This document shows, in pieces, positions 16,845 to 25,651 of a DNA stretch of 64,000 nucleotides (positions are counted from its first letter, which is position 1; each line of letters begins with the position of its first letter). The stretch comes from Arsukibacterium sp. (GTDB taxonomy: Bacteria; Pseudomonadota; Gammaproteobacteria; Enterobacterales; Alteromonadaceae). The notes below the pieces were generated by a model, which saw nothing but the letters and a program-made list of their open reading frames with translations, had not been told where the DNA came from and ran no database searches. The stretch covers positions 434,001 through 498,000 of the forward strand of contig NZ_JAGYIM010000016.1 of assembly GCF_018402695.1 (NCBI RefSeq), given 5' to 3'. A program made the position numbers and the translations under genes.

Positions 16845-17432
16845 ATGACTAAACATAATCCCCTGGCAGCCCAAACCTGGCTGGACCGGCTAGACCGTTC
16901 TTCCTATGCCCTGCCGTTGTTATTTATGCTGTCGATGGCGGAAACGCTGATCATCCCAATACCGATTGAAGCCATTTTAATTCCGTGGATGCTAAGCCAG
17001 GCCCGCCGGCGCTGGACCATTGCCACCGTGGCGCTGGCCGGTAATCTGACTGCTGCAGCATTGGGTTACTGGCTGGGCGTGCTGGCCATGGAGCAGTGGG
17101 GTGATACCCTGATTAGTTTTTTTGGTGGCGCTGAAGCGTATGACAGCTTCAGCAGCGAAATTGAAGACAATGGTTTTAAAGCGATCCTGGCGGTAGGTAT
17201 TACTCCGACACCGTTGCAAATTGCCATGCTCGCCGCTGGTGCCACTGGTTATTCGTTTCTACTTTTTTTGCTGGCCGTCGGTATCTCGCGCTCCACTCGC
17301 TACTATGGCCTGGCCCTGCTGGTGCATTTTGCCGGCGACAAGGCACTGCAACTGTGGCAGCGCTATTCAAAACAGATCGGCGCGGTATTATTGTTGCTGG
17401 TGATTGGCTGGCTCTGGTTTCAGTTCCGTTAA
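16845..17432 (+). CDS. VTT/DedA-type membrane protein (YqaA-like)
   Basis: A 195-residue inner membrane protein of the VTT (SNARE-associated/DedA) superfamily. It has a first membrane segment FMLSMAETLIIPIPIEAILI with the Glu and Pro residues typical of the re-entrant loop, a central GNLTAAALGYWLG, GFKAILAVGITPTPLQIAML with a second re-entrant-type Pro pair, and a C-terminal membrane helix. DedA/VTT proteins act as proton-coupled lipid carriers or scramblases (undecaprenyl phosphate or phospholipids); the YqaA branch is uncharacterised. It is divergent from the 16179 gene. Confidence 0.82.
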   Translation: MTKHNPLAAQTWLDRLDRSSYALPLLFMLSMAETLIIPIPIEAILIPWMLSQARRRWTIATVALAGNLTAAALGYWLGVLAMEQWGDTLISFFGGAEAYDSFSSEIEDNGFKAILAVGITPTPLQIAMLAAGATGYSFLLFLLAVGISRSTRYYGLALLVHFAGDKALQLWQRYSKQIGAVLLLLVIGWLWFQFR

Positions 17433-17610
17433 GCCTTCGGCTGACGGCTTTTAATTAGCCAAATTCACCAGATAGTAGTGCGTTTTGCTACATGCCTGGT
17501 GAGTGGTTTCAGTCTAACATATTGAATATTAAAATTAATTTAATTCAGGCATTTATTTTGCTTCAGTGGCCCGCGAGAAGCTTGGTATAACAATGAAAAA
17601 AGGACGCAAT

Positions 17611-18363
17611 ATGAAAAGCGAAATACTCAGTATCACAGCCGCGGTGCTGTTAAGTGGTTGTGTGATCTATGTTGGCAATGGCCATGCCGGCGACAGGTTG
17701 CATGAAGAACGCAGCCTTAGCCTAAGTGGCGCTGATATCAGTCAGTTAGTGGCTGACACCGGTGCCGGTAAGTTGGAGATAATCGGCGAAGAGGGGCGGG
17801 AGCTTATTGAGCTGCAAGCCAGCATTCATTATTACGACAGTGAAGATATTCGTTTATCGCTGGTCCGCCGTGGCAACGATGCGGTGCTGGAAGCCGGTTT
17901 TGCCAGTGGTGTGTACAATGGCAACAGCCCTTATATCGATGTGGTGGTGAAGGTGCCGGCCCGCCTGGCGCTGACCCTGGATGAGGGTTCTGGCGATACC
18001 GATATTCGCGGCCTTACCGGCGATCTGACTATTGAAGACGGTTCGGGAACCTTGCGGATCCAGGGTGGCAACAATGCCAATATTACCGATGGCTCTGGCA
18101 ATTTATTTATCAGCCAGCTGAGTGGCTCATTGGTGGTTGAGGACGGCTCGGGCGATACTGATATACGTCAGGTACAGGGCAGAGTAACCGTTGAAGATGG
18201 CTCGGGAGATTTAAACATCAGCGATATTGGCGGTGTGGTGACCATTGATGATGGCTCGGGCGATATTAATGTTAATGGTGCCGGTGGTCTGACGATACTG
18301 GACAGCGGCTCGGGGGGCTTGAAAATAAATGCCATTAATGGCCCGGTAAATATTAACGACTAA
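17611..18363 (+). CDS. Lipoprotein with DUF4097-type beta repeats
   Basis: About 250 residues. The ATG at 17611 is chosen because AAAAAGGA lies at proper spacing and it gives a short lipoprotein signal with lipobox LLSGC (Cys 17). The second half is a repeat region: the phrase DGSGD or DGSGT recurs every 18-21 residues (LTIEDGSG, ANITDGSG, LVVEDGSGD, VTVEDGSGD, VTIDDGSGD, TILDSGSG), which suggests a right-handed beta-helix-like fold, as in the DUF4097 family. It is probably exported and membrane-anchored. The Asp/Gly-rich turns could bind metal ions, but that is a guess. A terminator follows. Confidence 0.8.
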   Translation: MKSEILSITAAVLLSGCVIYVGNGHAGDRLHEERSLSLSGADISQLVADTGAGKLEIIGEEGRELIELQASIHYYDSEDIRLSLVRRGNDAVLEAGFASGVYNGNSPYIDVVVKVPARLALTLDEGSGDTDIRGLTGDLTIEDGSGTLRIQGGNNANITDGSGNLFISQLSGSLVVEDGSGDTDIRQVQGRVTVEDGSGDLNISDIGGVVTIDDGSGDINVNGAGGLTILDSGSGGLKINAINGPVNIND

Positions 18364-18381
18364 GCTGGCTACGCAAACAGG

Positions 18382-18427
18382 CAGGGACTGGCGGCGGCTC
18401 GCCGCATAGCCGGTCCCTGTTGTTTTA
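18382..18427 (+). terminator. Terminator after the lipoprotein gene
   Basis: CAGGGACTGG pairs with CCGGTCCCTG (one G-T pair) around an inner GCGGC/GCCGC stem, followed by TTGTTTTA. Confidence 0.7.
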
Positions 18428-18524
18428 ATGACTAATGATATGAATTACCAACAGTAAACCCCTTCCGGATAAATCAGCTATTGCTGCATTATGATTCCCT
18501 TGCTAGCATCAGTTAACAATTACG

Positions 18525-19700
18525 ATGAGACACGTTATGCGCTGGATGCGATATTTTTTACCGCTGTTATTGCTGACAGCTGTTCAGGCCTTGGGCCAGC
18601 AACAGTATTCAGAAGGTGCCTGTATTTTGCTGGACCAGCAGGTTCAACGTTTCAGTCATATACCGCAAAGCAGCAGTTATCGTAATGCCAAAAGCGAATA
18701 TGATAGAAATTGCAATAAGCCAAAACGGCCGGTACCCGCTAAGCCTGCACCCCGGCAACCTGAGCCCGTGGTGGTGAAGCCAGTTGAACCAGAGACGCAG
18801 CAGGAAACCACAGTAACAGAGATTACTCCGCCAACGCCGCTAAATTCTGCTGATTCTGCTGCCGGGACAACGCAGCCTGAGACAACGGTGCCAGCATTGC
18901 CCGTCGCCTCGCCAGCGGCAGTAGCTGAGCAACTGCTGCAAGCTGAACCTGCAGAAGAGAAGCCGGCAGAACCAGAGCCCGCAGTGGCTGCGACCGACGA
19001 TCTGCCGGTAAACATGTTACCTGTGCCTGTTGTTATACCGACAGATAGTCCAACGTTGGCTGGCGACTGGTGGCAGCCGGATAACCTGTTAAATACGCTG
19101 CTGACTAATCTGCCACTGATTATTGCCAATATTTTCGCCTTTTTACTGGCAGTATTTCTACTGACCAACTGGCTTGGCCTTAACCTGCCGGGTTTTAAAG
19201 GCATTTTTGCTGAGTATAAATTAAACCGGCTACTGCGCTGGCGTCTGGCCCGCGGCTACCGCCATTTCCGCAAGCTGAAGTTGCTGACCGCCAAAGAAGA
19301 ACTGGTGGTAGTAGACCATCTGGTGCTGAGTCCCTTTGGTATTTTTGTCATTATGGTGAAAGGGTATCGTGGCAGTATTTTTGGTGAAGTAGCCGAGGCG
19401 AATTGGTTGCGCCAGTATTTTGGTACTAAAAAGCAGTTTATGAACCCGTTACATCAGAATTTTAAGCATGTTGAAGCGATAAAGCATCACTTAGAGCTGC
19501 AAGGCACCCCTTTAGCGCAACATGTGCATTCGGTTATTGCCTTTAGCCGGCTTGCCCAGTTTAAAACCGAGATGCCGGCAAACGTAACCTATCTTGATAC
19601 GGCGCCGACTTATCTGAAAAAATTTGACGAGCCATGTTTTGACGATGAGCAGCTGAATCGGTTTGCGGCGTTATTGCGCCAGGCCAGTACCGCCAATTAA
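18525..19700 (+). CDS. NERD-domain membrane protein
   Basis: A 391-residue protein. It has an N-terminal signal peptide (MRHVMRWMRYFLPLLLLTAV), a small Cys-containing region, a long Pro/Glu/Thr-rich linker (residues about 65-175), a membrane helix near 195-220 (LPLIIANIFAFLLAVFLLTN), and a cytoplasmic NERD (nuclease-related) domain at about 235-340 with VVVDHLVLSPFGIFVIMVKG and WLRQYFGTKKQFMNPLHQN. In active NERD domains the second acidic residue sits in an ExK motif; here it is MVK, so nuclease activity may be lost. Its stop codon overlaps that of the convergent gene (TTAA). Confidence 0.82.
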   Translation: MRHVMRWMRYFLPLLLLTAVQALGQQQYSEGACILLDQQVQRFSHIPQSSSYRNAKSEYDRNCNKPKRPVPAKPAPRQPEPVVVKPVEPETQQETTVTEITPPTPLNSADSAAGTTQPETTVPALPVASPAAVAEQLLQAEPAEEKPAEPEPAVAATDDLPVNMLPVPVVIPTDSPTLAGDWWQPDNLLNTLLTNLPLIIANIFAFLLAVFLLTNWLGLNLPGFKGIFAEYKLNRLLRWRLARGYRHFRKLKLLTAKEELVVVDHLVLSPFGIFVIMVKGYRGSIFGEVAEANWLRQYFGTKKQFMNPLHQNFKHVEAIKHHLELQGTPLAQHVHSVIAFSRLAQFKTEMPANVTYLDTAPTYLKKFDEPCFDDEQLNRFAALLRQASTAN

Positions 19701-20203
19701 GCGCTTTGGCCCGGCTGTTCCAGTAAAGTGAGATATAAGCGTAAATCCAGCTCCAGCTGATGATACGCCGGCTCCATATGCAGGCACAGTTTGTAAAAGG
19801 CTTTGTTGTGGTCTTTTTCCTTTAAGTGTGCCAGTTCATGCACCACCACCATTTGCAATAATGGCAACGGCAATTGCTTTAACAGTGCTGCAATTCTTAT
19901 CTCATTTTTACTTTTTAATTTACCGCCCTGCACCCGGCTAATTTGGCTATGGGTGCCCAGGGCATTGTTAATGACATGAATTTTCGGGTCAAACACCACC
20001 TTGCTCAGTGGCTCGCTGCTTTTCAGCCATTGCCGTTTTAATGCCATAGTTAACTCATACAAAGCCTTATCGGTTTGCACCTGGTGACTCTGTTGCGGGT
20101 AGCGTTGTTGTAAAACGCCCGCCAGCTTATCTTCAACCAGCAACTGACGTACCTGCTGTTGCAGGCTATCAGAGTAGTGACGAAGGTAGACCAGGTCTTG
20201 CAT
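19697..20203 (-). CDS. YgjP-like M48-type metal-dependent hydrolase
   Basis: A 168-residue cytoplasmic protein with the zinc motif HELAH in VVHELAHLKEKDHNKAFYKL; the later conserved His and the final Glu-rich helix match the YgjP/WLM (DUF45) family. E. coli YgjP has been reported as a nucleotide pyrophosphohydrolase, whereas its fold is that of a metallopeptidase. The substrate here is not predictable. Convergent with the NERD gene, overlapping by the shared TTAA. Confidence 0.8.
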   Translation of the reverse strand: MQDLVYLRHYSDSLQQQVRQLLVEDKLAGVLQQRYPQQSHQVQTDKALYELTMALKRQWLKSSEPLSKVVFDPKIHVINNALGTHSQISRVQGGKLKSKNEIRIAALLKQLPLPLLQMVVVHELAHLKEKDHNKAFYKLCLHMEPAYHQLELDLRLYLTLLEQPGQSA

Positions 20204-20229
20204 GCTTACTACTCAGTTGATGTGAATGT

Positions 20230-21489
20230 TTATTGTTGGCCATGCGGCCAGGGCACACAGATTTCCTGTTCCAGCTTATGACAAAGCTTTCCGTCTGTCT
20301 GGTAAGGTGGGGCGCCGGTGTATGGGTTGCGATATTGTTCAGTATTCAAATCAGCTGCTGAAGCTGTATGCACCATGGCATGAAGTAAATTTAATCGCAG
20401 ATCCATTTCAAGTTTTGGTGTCAATATTTCAATAAAGCGAGCTGTCGCGGTATAAGCCAGTAAAGATCCAACAATATTACGATAATTGTAGAGCATGTGA
20501 CGCCATTGCTGCGAGGCCAGTTTTGCTTTTTCATTAAACGCTTTTATTTGCTCCTCAGACTTTTCTATGGCGGCAAGTAATGTCATTGGGGCAATATCTT
20601 CGCTTAGCATGTATGGTTGGTAATATTTCGCAAGGACATTAACTGTCATATTCGGTTTATAACTCAGATTGTTGTTATTTTGTGCCTGAAGGGCATTTTG
20701 GATAGCATTCACCTGATTCGCAAATTCATACTGCCAGACAACATTCATTAATCGTTCTGTGTTTGATAAAGGCGCTAGAGCAGTATCGAAAACAGCCCAT
20801 TCTGTGAAACCTGCCTGATGTAATTTTACGATCAATGGCTGATATAAAGATTCGGTATGAACAATAGGTAACACGTGGAGGATCATTTCTGCGCTATTAT
20901 GCATTAATGACCGCTCAATTTTCAGTAATGCCGCGAGTTTTGAAGCAGCTTTATCCAGCTTATTGTCAGTAATTAAGTAATAGATTTCGTATGCTGCCAA
21001 CCGATAAAGCCTGTTTAGCTCTTCAATTTCGGGTTCGCTGATAAAAGTGTCTAAATTGGCAAAGTTACTGAAGTTTGCCAGCTGATAAAATGCATCAAGG
21101 CTGGCCTGATATTGTTTAATTGCTTCCTCAGTTTCCGAGCGCAGAGTCAGCATTAGTTGCTGACAATCTGGCATTGCCAGCTGACAATCTAAGGTTGCTA
21201 AGTCTAAAGTCTTTAAACCCGGTAGTCCGGGGTAGTATATCGGGCTGCTTTGATACGTTTTTTCCTGCAGGGCTTGCTGATAACGTTGCAAAGCATCAGC
21301 GTAATTGGCCCCGGTCTGGTTTAAGCCCAGCAGATAGATAATCGCGTTGTTATCTAAATCGGGTTGTTGACTAGTAACTTCCAGCCATTGTTGGGCTTCT
21401 GGTAGCAGTGGATCATCCCGGAATAACTGATACGAAAAATACAGTAGCAACAAAACCAGAATTGCACTTATTGATCGCAGCATCATCAT
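20230..21489 (-). CDS. Hypothetical membrane-anchored helical protein
   Basis: About 419 residues with a single N-terminal membrane helix (LRSISAILVLLLLYFSYQLF) and a large, mostly helical periplasmic part rich in Gln, Leu and Tyr. Three consecutive ATG codons lie at the start (21489, 21486, 21483); AAGG sits directly before the first, so the third has the best spacing. No family recognised. The Cys residues (LDCQLAMPDCQQ and the terminal KLCHKLEQEICVPW) could form disulfides. It ends 26 nt before the YgjP-like gene, so an operon is possible. Confidence 0.62.
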   Translation of the reverse strand: MMMLRSISAILVLLLLYFSYQLFRDDPLLPEAQQWLEVTSQQPDLDNNAIIYLLGLNQTGANYADALQRYQQALQEKTYQSSPIYYPGLPGLKTLDLATLDCQLAMPDCQQLMLTLRSETEEAIKQYQASLDAFYQLANFSNFANLDTFISEPEIEELNRLYRLAAYEIYYLITDNKLDKAASKLAALLKIERSLMHNSAEMILHVLPIVHTESLYQPLIVKLHQAGFTEWAVFDTALAPLSNTERLMNVVWQYEFANQVNAIQNALQAQNNNNLSYKPNMTVNVLAKYYQPYMLSEDIAPMTLLAAIEKSEEQIKAFNEKAKLASQQWRHMLYNYRNIVGSLLAYTATARFIEILTPKLEMDLRLNLLHAMVHTASAADLNTEQYRNPYTGAPPYQTDGKLCHKLEQEICVPWPHGQQ

Positions 21490-21572
21490 CCTTAAAGCTT
21501 AGTGGCGAAATAGAGCAAACATTAGCATAACCATGATTAGGACCATATTTTTTGATTGTTATTGTTCGACGA

Positions 21573-22499
21573 TCAATTCGCCAGCCGCTGAAAGGTTGCT
21601 TTGGTATTGGATGCCATAAAATAACTTTGCCATTGCTGCAACGGCAGCTGGTACTGCAAGGTCTGGTCTTTATAGCTTAAGGTGGTAGTACCATCTGGTT
21701 GCCAGGCCAACTGAATTAATACCTGCTCGCCACTAGCAATATCATCAGCTATGAGTCTTTTGAACGGCTGTTGCCCTGGTTGATGATATTCCAGCATCAG
21801 TATGATCCGACCGTTGCTCTCTGGTGGCAGATGTAGTGACACACGCATATGAGTATTATCAGGATCACCCCACTGGACATAGGTATAGGGTAGCCATTTA
21901 TGGAGTTCGTCTTCCCGGGTGATATTGTTAGGTGGTGTGCTGGCATTAAGTGATAGCACGAAGCTTAAATTAGCCGGGGCCAGTTGTAGTGGCAGTGGAT
22001 AAAGTCCGTACTTGCCTTGAGGAACGTCCAAAGATAGTTTGGCTGGTTTGACTTGACCCGCGTTATCAACCAAATACTGAGGCAATGGAGACATGCTGTG
22101 GTCTGCTTTATCACTGACTCTGTACATCGTTTCGATACTACCCGTTTCAGTACGATAACGAAAAGTATCGGCGCTGATTGCTATTACTTCATTGCAAAAG
22201 TTGTATTCATCTATAGGGTAAGGCTGCTCGGTTGAAACATCAAAAATTGTGTAGATCAGATTAAGACAAGATTGTTTCTCAGTTTGCCGCCAGTCGCCGG
22301 TAGCGATGTAAAGTATATCCTCAAAAACTCCATACGCATAAACATCACCGTTTGAAAAATAGGACACATATCCATGACAGCTTTCGCCATCATCATCAGA
22401 TTCGCACCATTTACCGATCCGGCTGTCAGCCAGAAGCGTCTCTGCTGTTAATAACAGCATGCAAGCAAAAATGTTTTTCAAACCAGAGGGCTCATCCAT
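21573..22499 (-). CDS. Secreted hypothetical protein, paralogue 1
   Basis: About 308 residues from ATG 22499. A TTG at 22481 would give a more typical signal peptide (MKNIFACMLLLTAETLLADS) and may be the true start, since the ATG has no ribosome binding site. The mature protein has an N-terminal domain GKWCESDDDGESCHGYVSYF with several Cys and a C-terminal beta-rich domain (GKYGLYPLPLQLAPANLSFV). It is a tandem paralogue of the next gene upstream (22606-23499) along nearly its full length. No family recognised. Confidence 0.65.
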   Translation of the reverse strand: MDEPSGLKNIFACMLLLTAETLLADSRIGKWCESDDDGESCHGYVSYFSNGDVYAYGVFEDILYIATGDWRQTEKQSCLNLIYTIFDVSTEQPYPIDEYNFCNEVIAISADTFRYRTETGSIETMYRVSDKADHSMSPLPQYLVDNAGQVKPAKLSLDVPQGKYGLYPLPLQLAPANLSFVLSLNASTPPNNITREDELHKWLPYTYVQWGDPDNTHMRVSLHLPPESNGRIILMLEYHQPGQQPFKRLIADDIASGEQVLIQLAWQPDGTTTLSYKDQTLQYQLPLQQWQSYFMASNTKATFQRLAN

Positions 22500-22605
22500 G
22501 AAGTATCTTAGTTAAAAGATAATAAGTAATTAATCCTATAGCAACCTGAAAAACTGATTCTGAAAGTGTTTGTTATTTATAAGCACTTATTACCTTCTGC
22601 GGTTC

Positions 22606-23499
22606 TCAATCAGGCAGGCGCTGAAACGTCGCTTGGGTATTAGACGCCATAAAGTAACTTTGCCATTGCTCCAGTGGCAGCTCGTACTGCACCGTCTGGT
22701 CTTTATAACCTATGGTAGTAGTGCCGTCCGGTAACCAGGCTAAATGAATGAGTACCGGCTCACCCGGAACTATATCGCTGGCCAGTGCTTTACGAAACGG
22801 TTTGTAGCCCGGCATGATGTATTCAATCAGCAATAGCGCCGTGTCGGCTGCTTTGGGCTGCAGTAATGATACCCGTAGATAGTCATTGTCCGGATCGCCA
22901 ATTTGCACATGGGCATAAGCGGTTACATTTTTATCCTCTGACGCCAGTGGCGTAAGCGACATATTGAAACTGACACTGGCCGGCGCCATTTCCAGCGGTA
23001 ACGGGTAAAGCCCGAATTTACCCGGTGGCACATTCAGCGCCAGTAAGCCCGGCTTCACTTTAGCGGTGTTGTCCGCCAGGTGGCTTGGAGCCGGTGTCAT
23101 ACTGTGATCGGGGGTGTTACTGATCCGGTAGAAGTGTTTAACCCCACCATCTTCCGTTTGCACTGTTACCCGGCTATCGTTCTGCTCCAGTACTTTATTG
23201 CAGATATTCTGATCGTCAGGGGTATAAGGTAACTCGGTAACGATATCAAAGTTTTTATAGGTCAGATTTTGGCAGAACTGGTCGCCATGCCGGCGCCAGT
23301 GACCGGTAGCGATGTAAAACGAATCGTTATCAACGCCATAGCCATAAACTTCGCCGTTTTCAAAATATGAAACATAGCTATTACAGGTTGCACCAGAATC
23401 TGCAGATTGACACCACTTGCCGGACTGGGCGTTGGTGAACGGGGAAAACAGCACAGCTGTTATTGATAACAACAGGGTACAGTAGAGGGTATACTTCAT
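22606..23499 (-). CDS. Secreted hypothetical protein, paralogue 2
   Basis: A 297-residue protein with GAGG before ATG 23499 and a signal peptide (MKYTLYCTLLLSITAVLFS, cleavage near TNAQ). Same layout as the 21573-22499 product: GKWCQSADSGATCNSYVSYF at the start of the mature protein, a second Cys pair (QFCQNL, NICNKV), a PDHSMTP segment, then GKFGLYPLPLEMAPASVSF and the ending QWQSYFMASNTQATFQRL, which is almost the same in both. The 107-nt spacing and shared strand indicate a tandem duplication. Function unknown; probably periplasmic or surface exposed. Confidence 0.65.
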   Translation of the reverse strand: MKYTLYCTLLLSITAVLFSPFTNAQSGKWCQSADSGATCNSYVSYFENGEVYGYGVDNDSFYIATGHWRRHGDQFCQNLTYKNFDIVTELPYTPDDQNICNKVLEQNDSRVTVQTEDGGVKHFYRISNTPDHSMTPAPSHLADNTAKVKPGLLALNVPPGKFGLYPLPLEMAPASVSFNMSLTPLASEDKNVTAYAHVQIGDPDNDYLRVSLLQPKAADTALLLIEYIMPGYKPFRKALASDIVPGEPVLIHLAWLPDGTTTIGYKDQTVQYELPLEQWQSYFMASNTQATFQRLPD

Positions 23500-23727
23500 T
23501 ATTACCTCATCTATTTTACTTCTACTACGCCCTCACAATAAGCAGCTGCTGTTTAAAAATCAACCTAAAGCTGGATTTAATTTGAGCTATTTTCAGCCAC
23601 GCTATTAAGTCGTTGTTGCAGCAGCTATTGTTTTTTTCTGCCTGACGCGTTGACGTAAAACTTGCGAAGGTTGGCAAAGTGTTACTTAGCTGAGACAATC
23701 TGCTTTTGCATAGCCAGTGAGAGCATC

Positions 23728-24665
23728 ATGGAAGGTACGCCTAAACAACCCTCTAATTTATCGTTGTTGTTGCAAAGCTTGCTGGAAGAGGCACGGCAGT
23801 TACCGGAACAGGGTAAAGTGGCAGATTATATTCCGGCACTGGCAGCGGTAGCACCTGATCAAATTGGCCTGGCGGTGGCCACCATTGATGGCCAGGTGCA
23901 TAGCGCCGGTGATGCTGATACCTGTTTTTCTATTCAAAGTGTCTCGAAAATATTTGGCCTGGTACAGGCAATGAACCGCAAAGGTGATGCGCTGTGGCAA
24001 CGGGTGCATATGGAACCCTCCGGCCAGCCTTTTAACTCTATTGTCCAGCTGGAGTGGGAGCATGGCATTCCGCGCAACCCCTTTATTAATGCCGGTGCTC
24101 TGGTTGTGGCCGATATGCTGGTCAGCCATTACTCAGCCAGTAAAGCCGCAGCCCTGAACTTTATTCGCAGCCTGGCAATGACCGAACAAATTTGGGCAGA
24201 TAATGCTGTGTATCATTCAGAGAAAGAGCACGGCAACCGCAATGCGGCGCTGGCTTACCTGATGAAAAGCTTTGGCAATATTGAAGCTGAAGTACCGGAT
24301 GTGCTCGACCATTATTTTTATCAATGCTCGATTGAAATGAGCTGTAAACAGCTGGCACTTAGTTTATTGTTTTTAGCTAACCGCGGCGTACACCCGGTAA
24401 ATGAGCAAAGCATATGCAGCCGGCGGGATGCCCACCGGGTTAATGCCATTTTATCGACCAGTGGCATGTATGATCAATCAGGCGAGTTTGCGTTTACCGT
24501 CGGCTTGCCGGCAAAGAGTGGTGTCGGGGCGGTATTGCCGCCATAGTACCAAATTACGGCGTTATAGCGGCCTGGAGCCCGAAGCTGAATAATTTTGGCA
24601 ACTCCTGCCGCGGTATGCATATGATTACCCAACTGGCCGGGCAGCTGGGGTTATCGGTTTACTGA
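23728..24665 (+). pseudogene. glsA: Glutaminase, frameshifted near the 3' end
   Basis: Serine-dependent glutaminase that hydrolyses L-glutamine to glutamate and ammonia. ATG 23728 follows GTGAGAG. The Ser-x-x-Lys catalytic motif is in CFSIQSVSKIFG; other family landmarks are GIPRNPFINAGALV and FTVGLPAKSGVG. The frame breaks at the GGGG at 24526-24529 and meets a stop at 24544; adding one G restores GGGIAAIVPNYGVIAAWSPK and the usual ending through TGA at 24663, for about 312 residues. One lost base in a G run, with the rest well conserved, could be a sequencing error. Confidence 0.88.
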
Positions 24666-24680
24666 TTCAGTTGTTGCGCA

Positions 24681-24935
24681 TCAGCGTTTATATTGAGTAG
24701 GACAGTAAGCCCGGCTGATAGCCGGGCTGCGTAGCTTTAGGTGCTTGCTATTGCGACCGCTGACCCTGGCCCGCCAGAGGCGGAACGAGCCTGGTTTTAG
24801 TTCGCGGCGCATCAGTTTAATCACGGCGGGTTCGTTTAAGCCATACAATTGCGCGATAGCCTCGAATGGCGTGCGGTCTTCCCAGGCCATTTCAATAATA
24901 CGCGACAAGTCCGCCTGGCTAAAATATTGGCTCAT
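24681..24935 (-). CDS. TIGR03643/DUF2805 family protein
   Basis: An 84-residue protein with the conserved run MAWEDRTPFEAIAQLYGL and SFRLWRARVSGR-x2-KH, which define this small family of unknown function; it looks like a short helix-turn-helix-like fold. Its ATG overlaps the stop of the upstream cupin gene by 4 nt (ATGA), so the two are translated together. A perfect AGCCCGGCT/AGCCGGGCT hairpin lies inside its 3' end (24708-24728). Confidence 0.8.
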   Translation of the reverse strand: MSQYFSQADLSRIIEMAWEDRTPFEAIAQLYGLNEPAVIKLMRRELKPGSFRLWRARVSGRNSKHLKLRSPAISRAYCPTQYKR

Positions 24936-25639
24936 GGTGCTGTGGCCTGTTCACTTTGGATAAATTTATCGCCCAGTAAACCTGCGCCTAAATGACCAAC
25001 TTTAACGTAAATTAAGGCCCCTTCAGCTTGAGTAAAGGGGGTATGTTGGCTGTAGCGGGGGCTTCGCAGCCAGCTACCAGCAGGATATTGGCCGTATTCG
25101 TCGCAGAACAAGCCTTCAAGTACCAGAATTTCCTCGCCGCCGACATGAATATGCCGGTTAAATTGGGTATCCGGTGCCCAGCGTACCAGTGCCGTACTGA
25201 CCCCATTGTGTTCATGCAATGGTAGTACCGACAAGCCGGGGACCAGACCGGGGCGCCATTGTTGCTGATGGGTATTGATTGCCAGTTGTTGAGTGTCAGT
25301 TGCTGCAAATTGCCATAGCTTAACCAGTAAGGTACAGCCGTTTTCAGAAAAGGGCTTGTGTGACGTACCGGGCGGATTGCGTAAATAAGTTCCTGCCGGA
25401 TAATCGCCATGTTCATCGCTAAATATGCCGTCCAGCACCAGAATTTCCTCACCACCATCGTGAGTGTGGCTGCTATAGCCACTGCCTGCGTCGTAGCGGA
25501 CAATACTGGTGGCGCGAGCCACTTCGCCACCCGCCCGGTCCAGCATCATCCGGCTGACACCGGCCAGCGGCGAGGCAATAAATTTATAGTCAGCCGGAAG
25601 TACTACTACCCGCTGACTAAAATCGCTGTTTAACTGCAT
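24932..25639 (-). CDS. ChrR-like double cupin protein
   Basis: A 235-residue protein made of two similar cupin modules. Each has the metal motif seen in ChrR-type anti-sigma cupins: YSSHTHDGGEEILVLDGIFS in the first and FNRHIHVGGEEILVLEGLFC in the second, each with later PPGTSHKPF or PRYSQHTPF. In ChrR the cupin domain senses singlet oxygen for an ECF sigma factor; here there is no zinc-binding anti-sigma domain and no adjacent sigma gene, so it may be a stand-alone metal enzyme or sensor. In an operon with the TIGR03643 gene. Confidence 0.82.
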   Translation of the reverse strand: MQLNSDFSQRVVVLPADYKFIASPLAGVSRMMLDRAGGEVARATSIVRYDAGSGYSSHTHDGGEEILVLDGIFSDEHGDYPAGTYLRNPPGTSHKPFSENGCTLLVKLWQFAATDTQQLAINTHQQQWRPGLVPGLSVLPLHEHNGVSTALVRWAPDTQFNRHIHVGGEEILVLEGLFCDEYGQYPAGSWLRSPRYSQHTPFTQAEGALIYVKVGHLGAGLLGDKFIQSEQATAP

Positions 25640-25651
25640 TAGCGGTTAACC

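Noticed and set aside
16745-16874. Extended N-terminus of the 16179 gene
   Set aside because: The extension overlaps the divergent VTT gene start and lacks protein-like sequence; the ATG at 16745 begins a signal peptide.
24708-24728. Terminator of glsA within the TIGR03643 gene
   Set aside because: The hairpin AGCCCGGCT/AGCCGGGCT is perfect but has no T run on either strand and lies inside a coding region.
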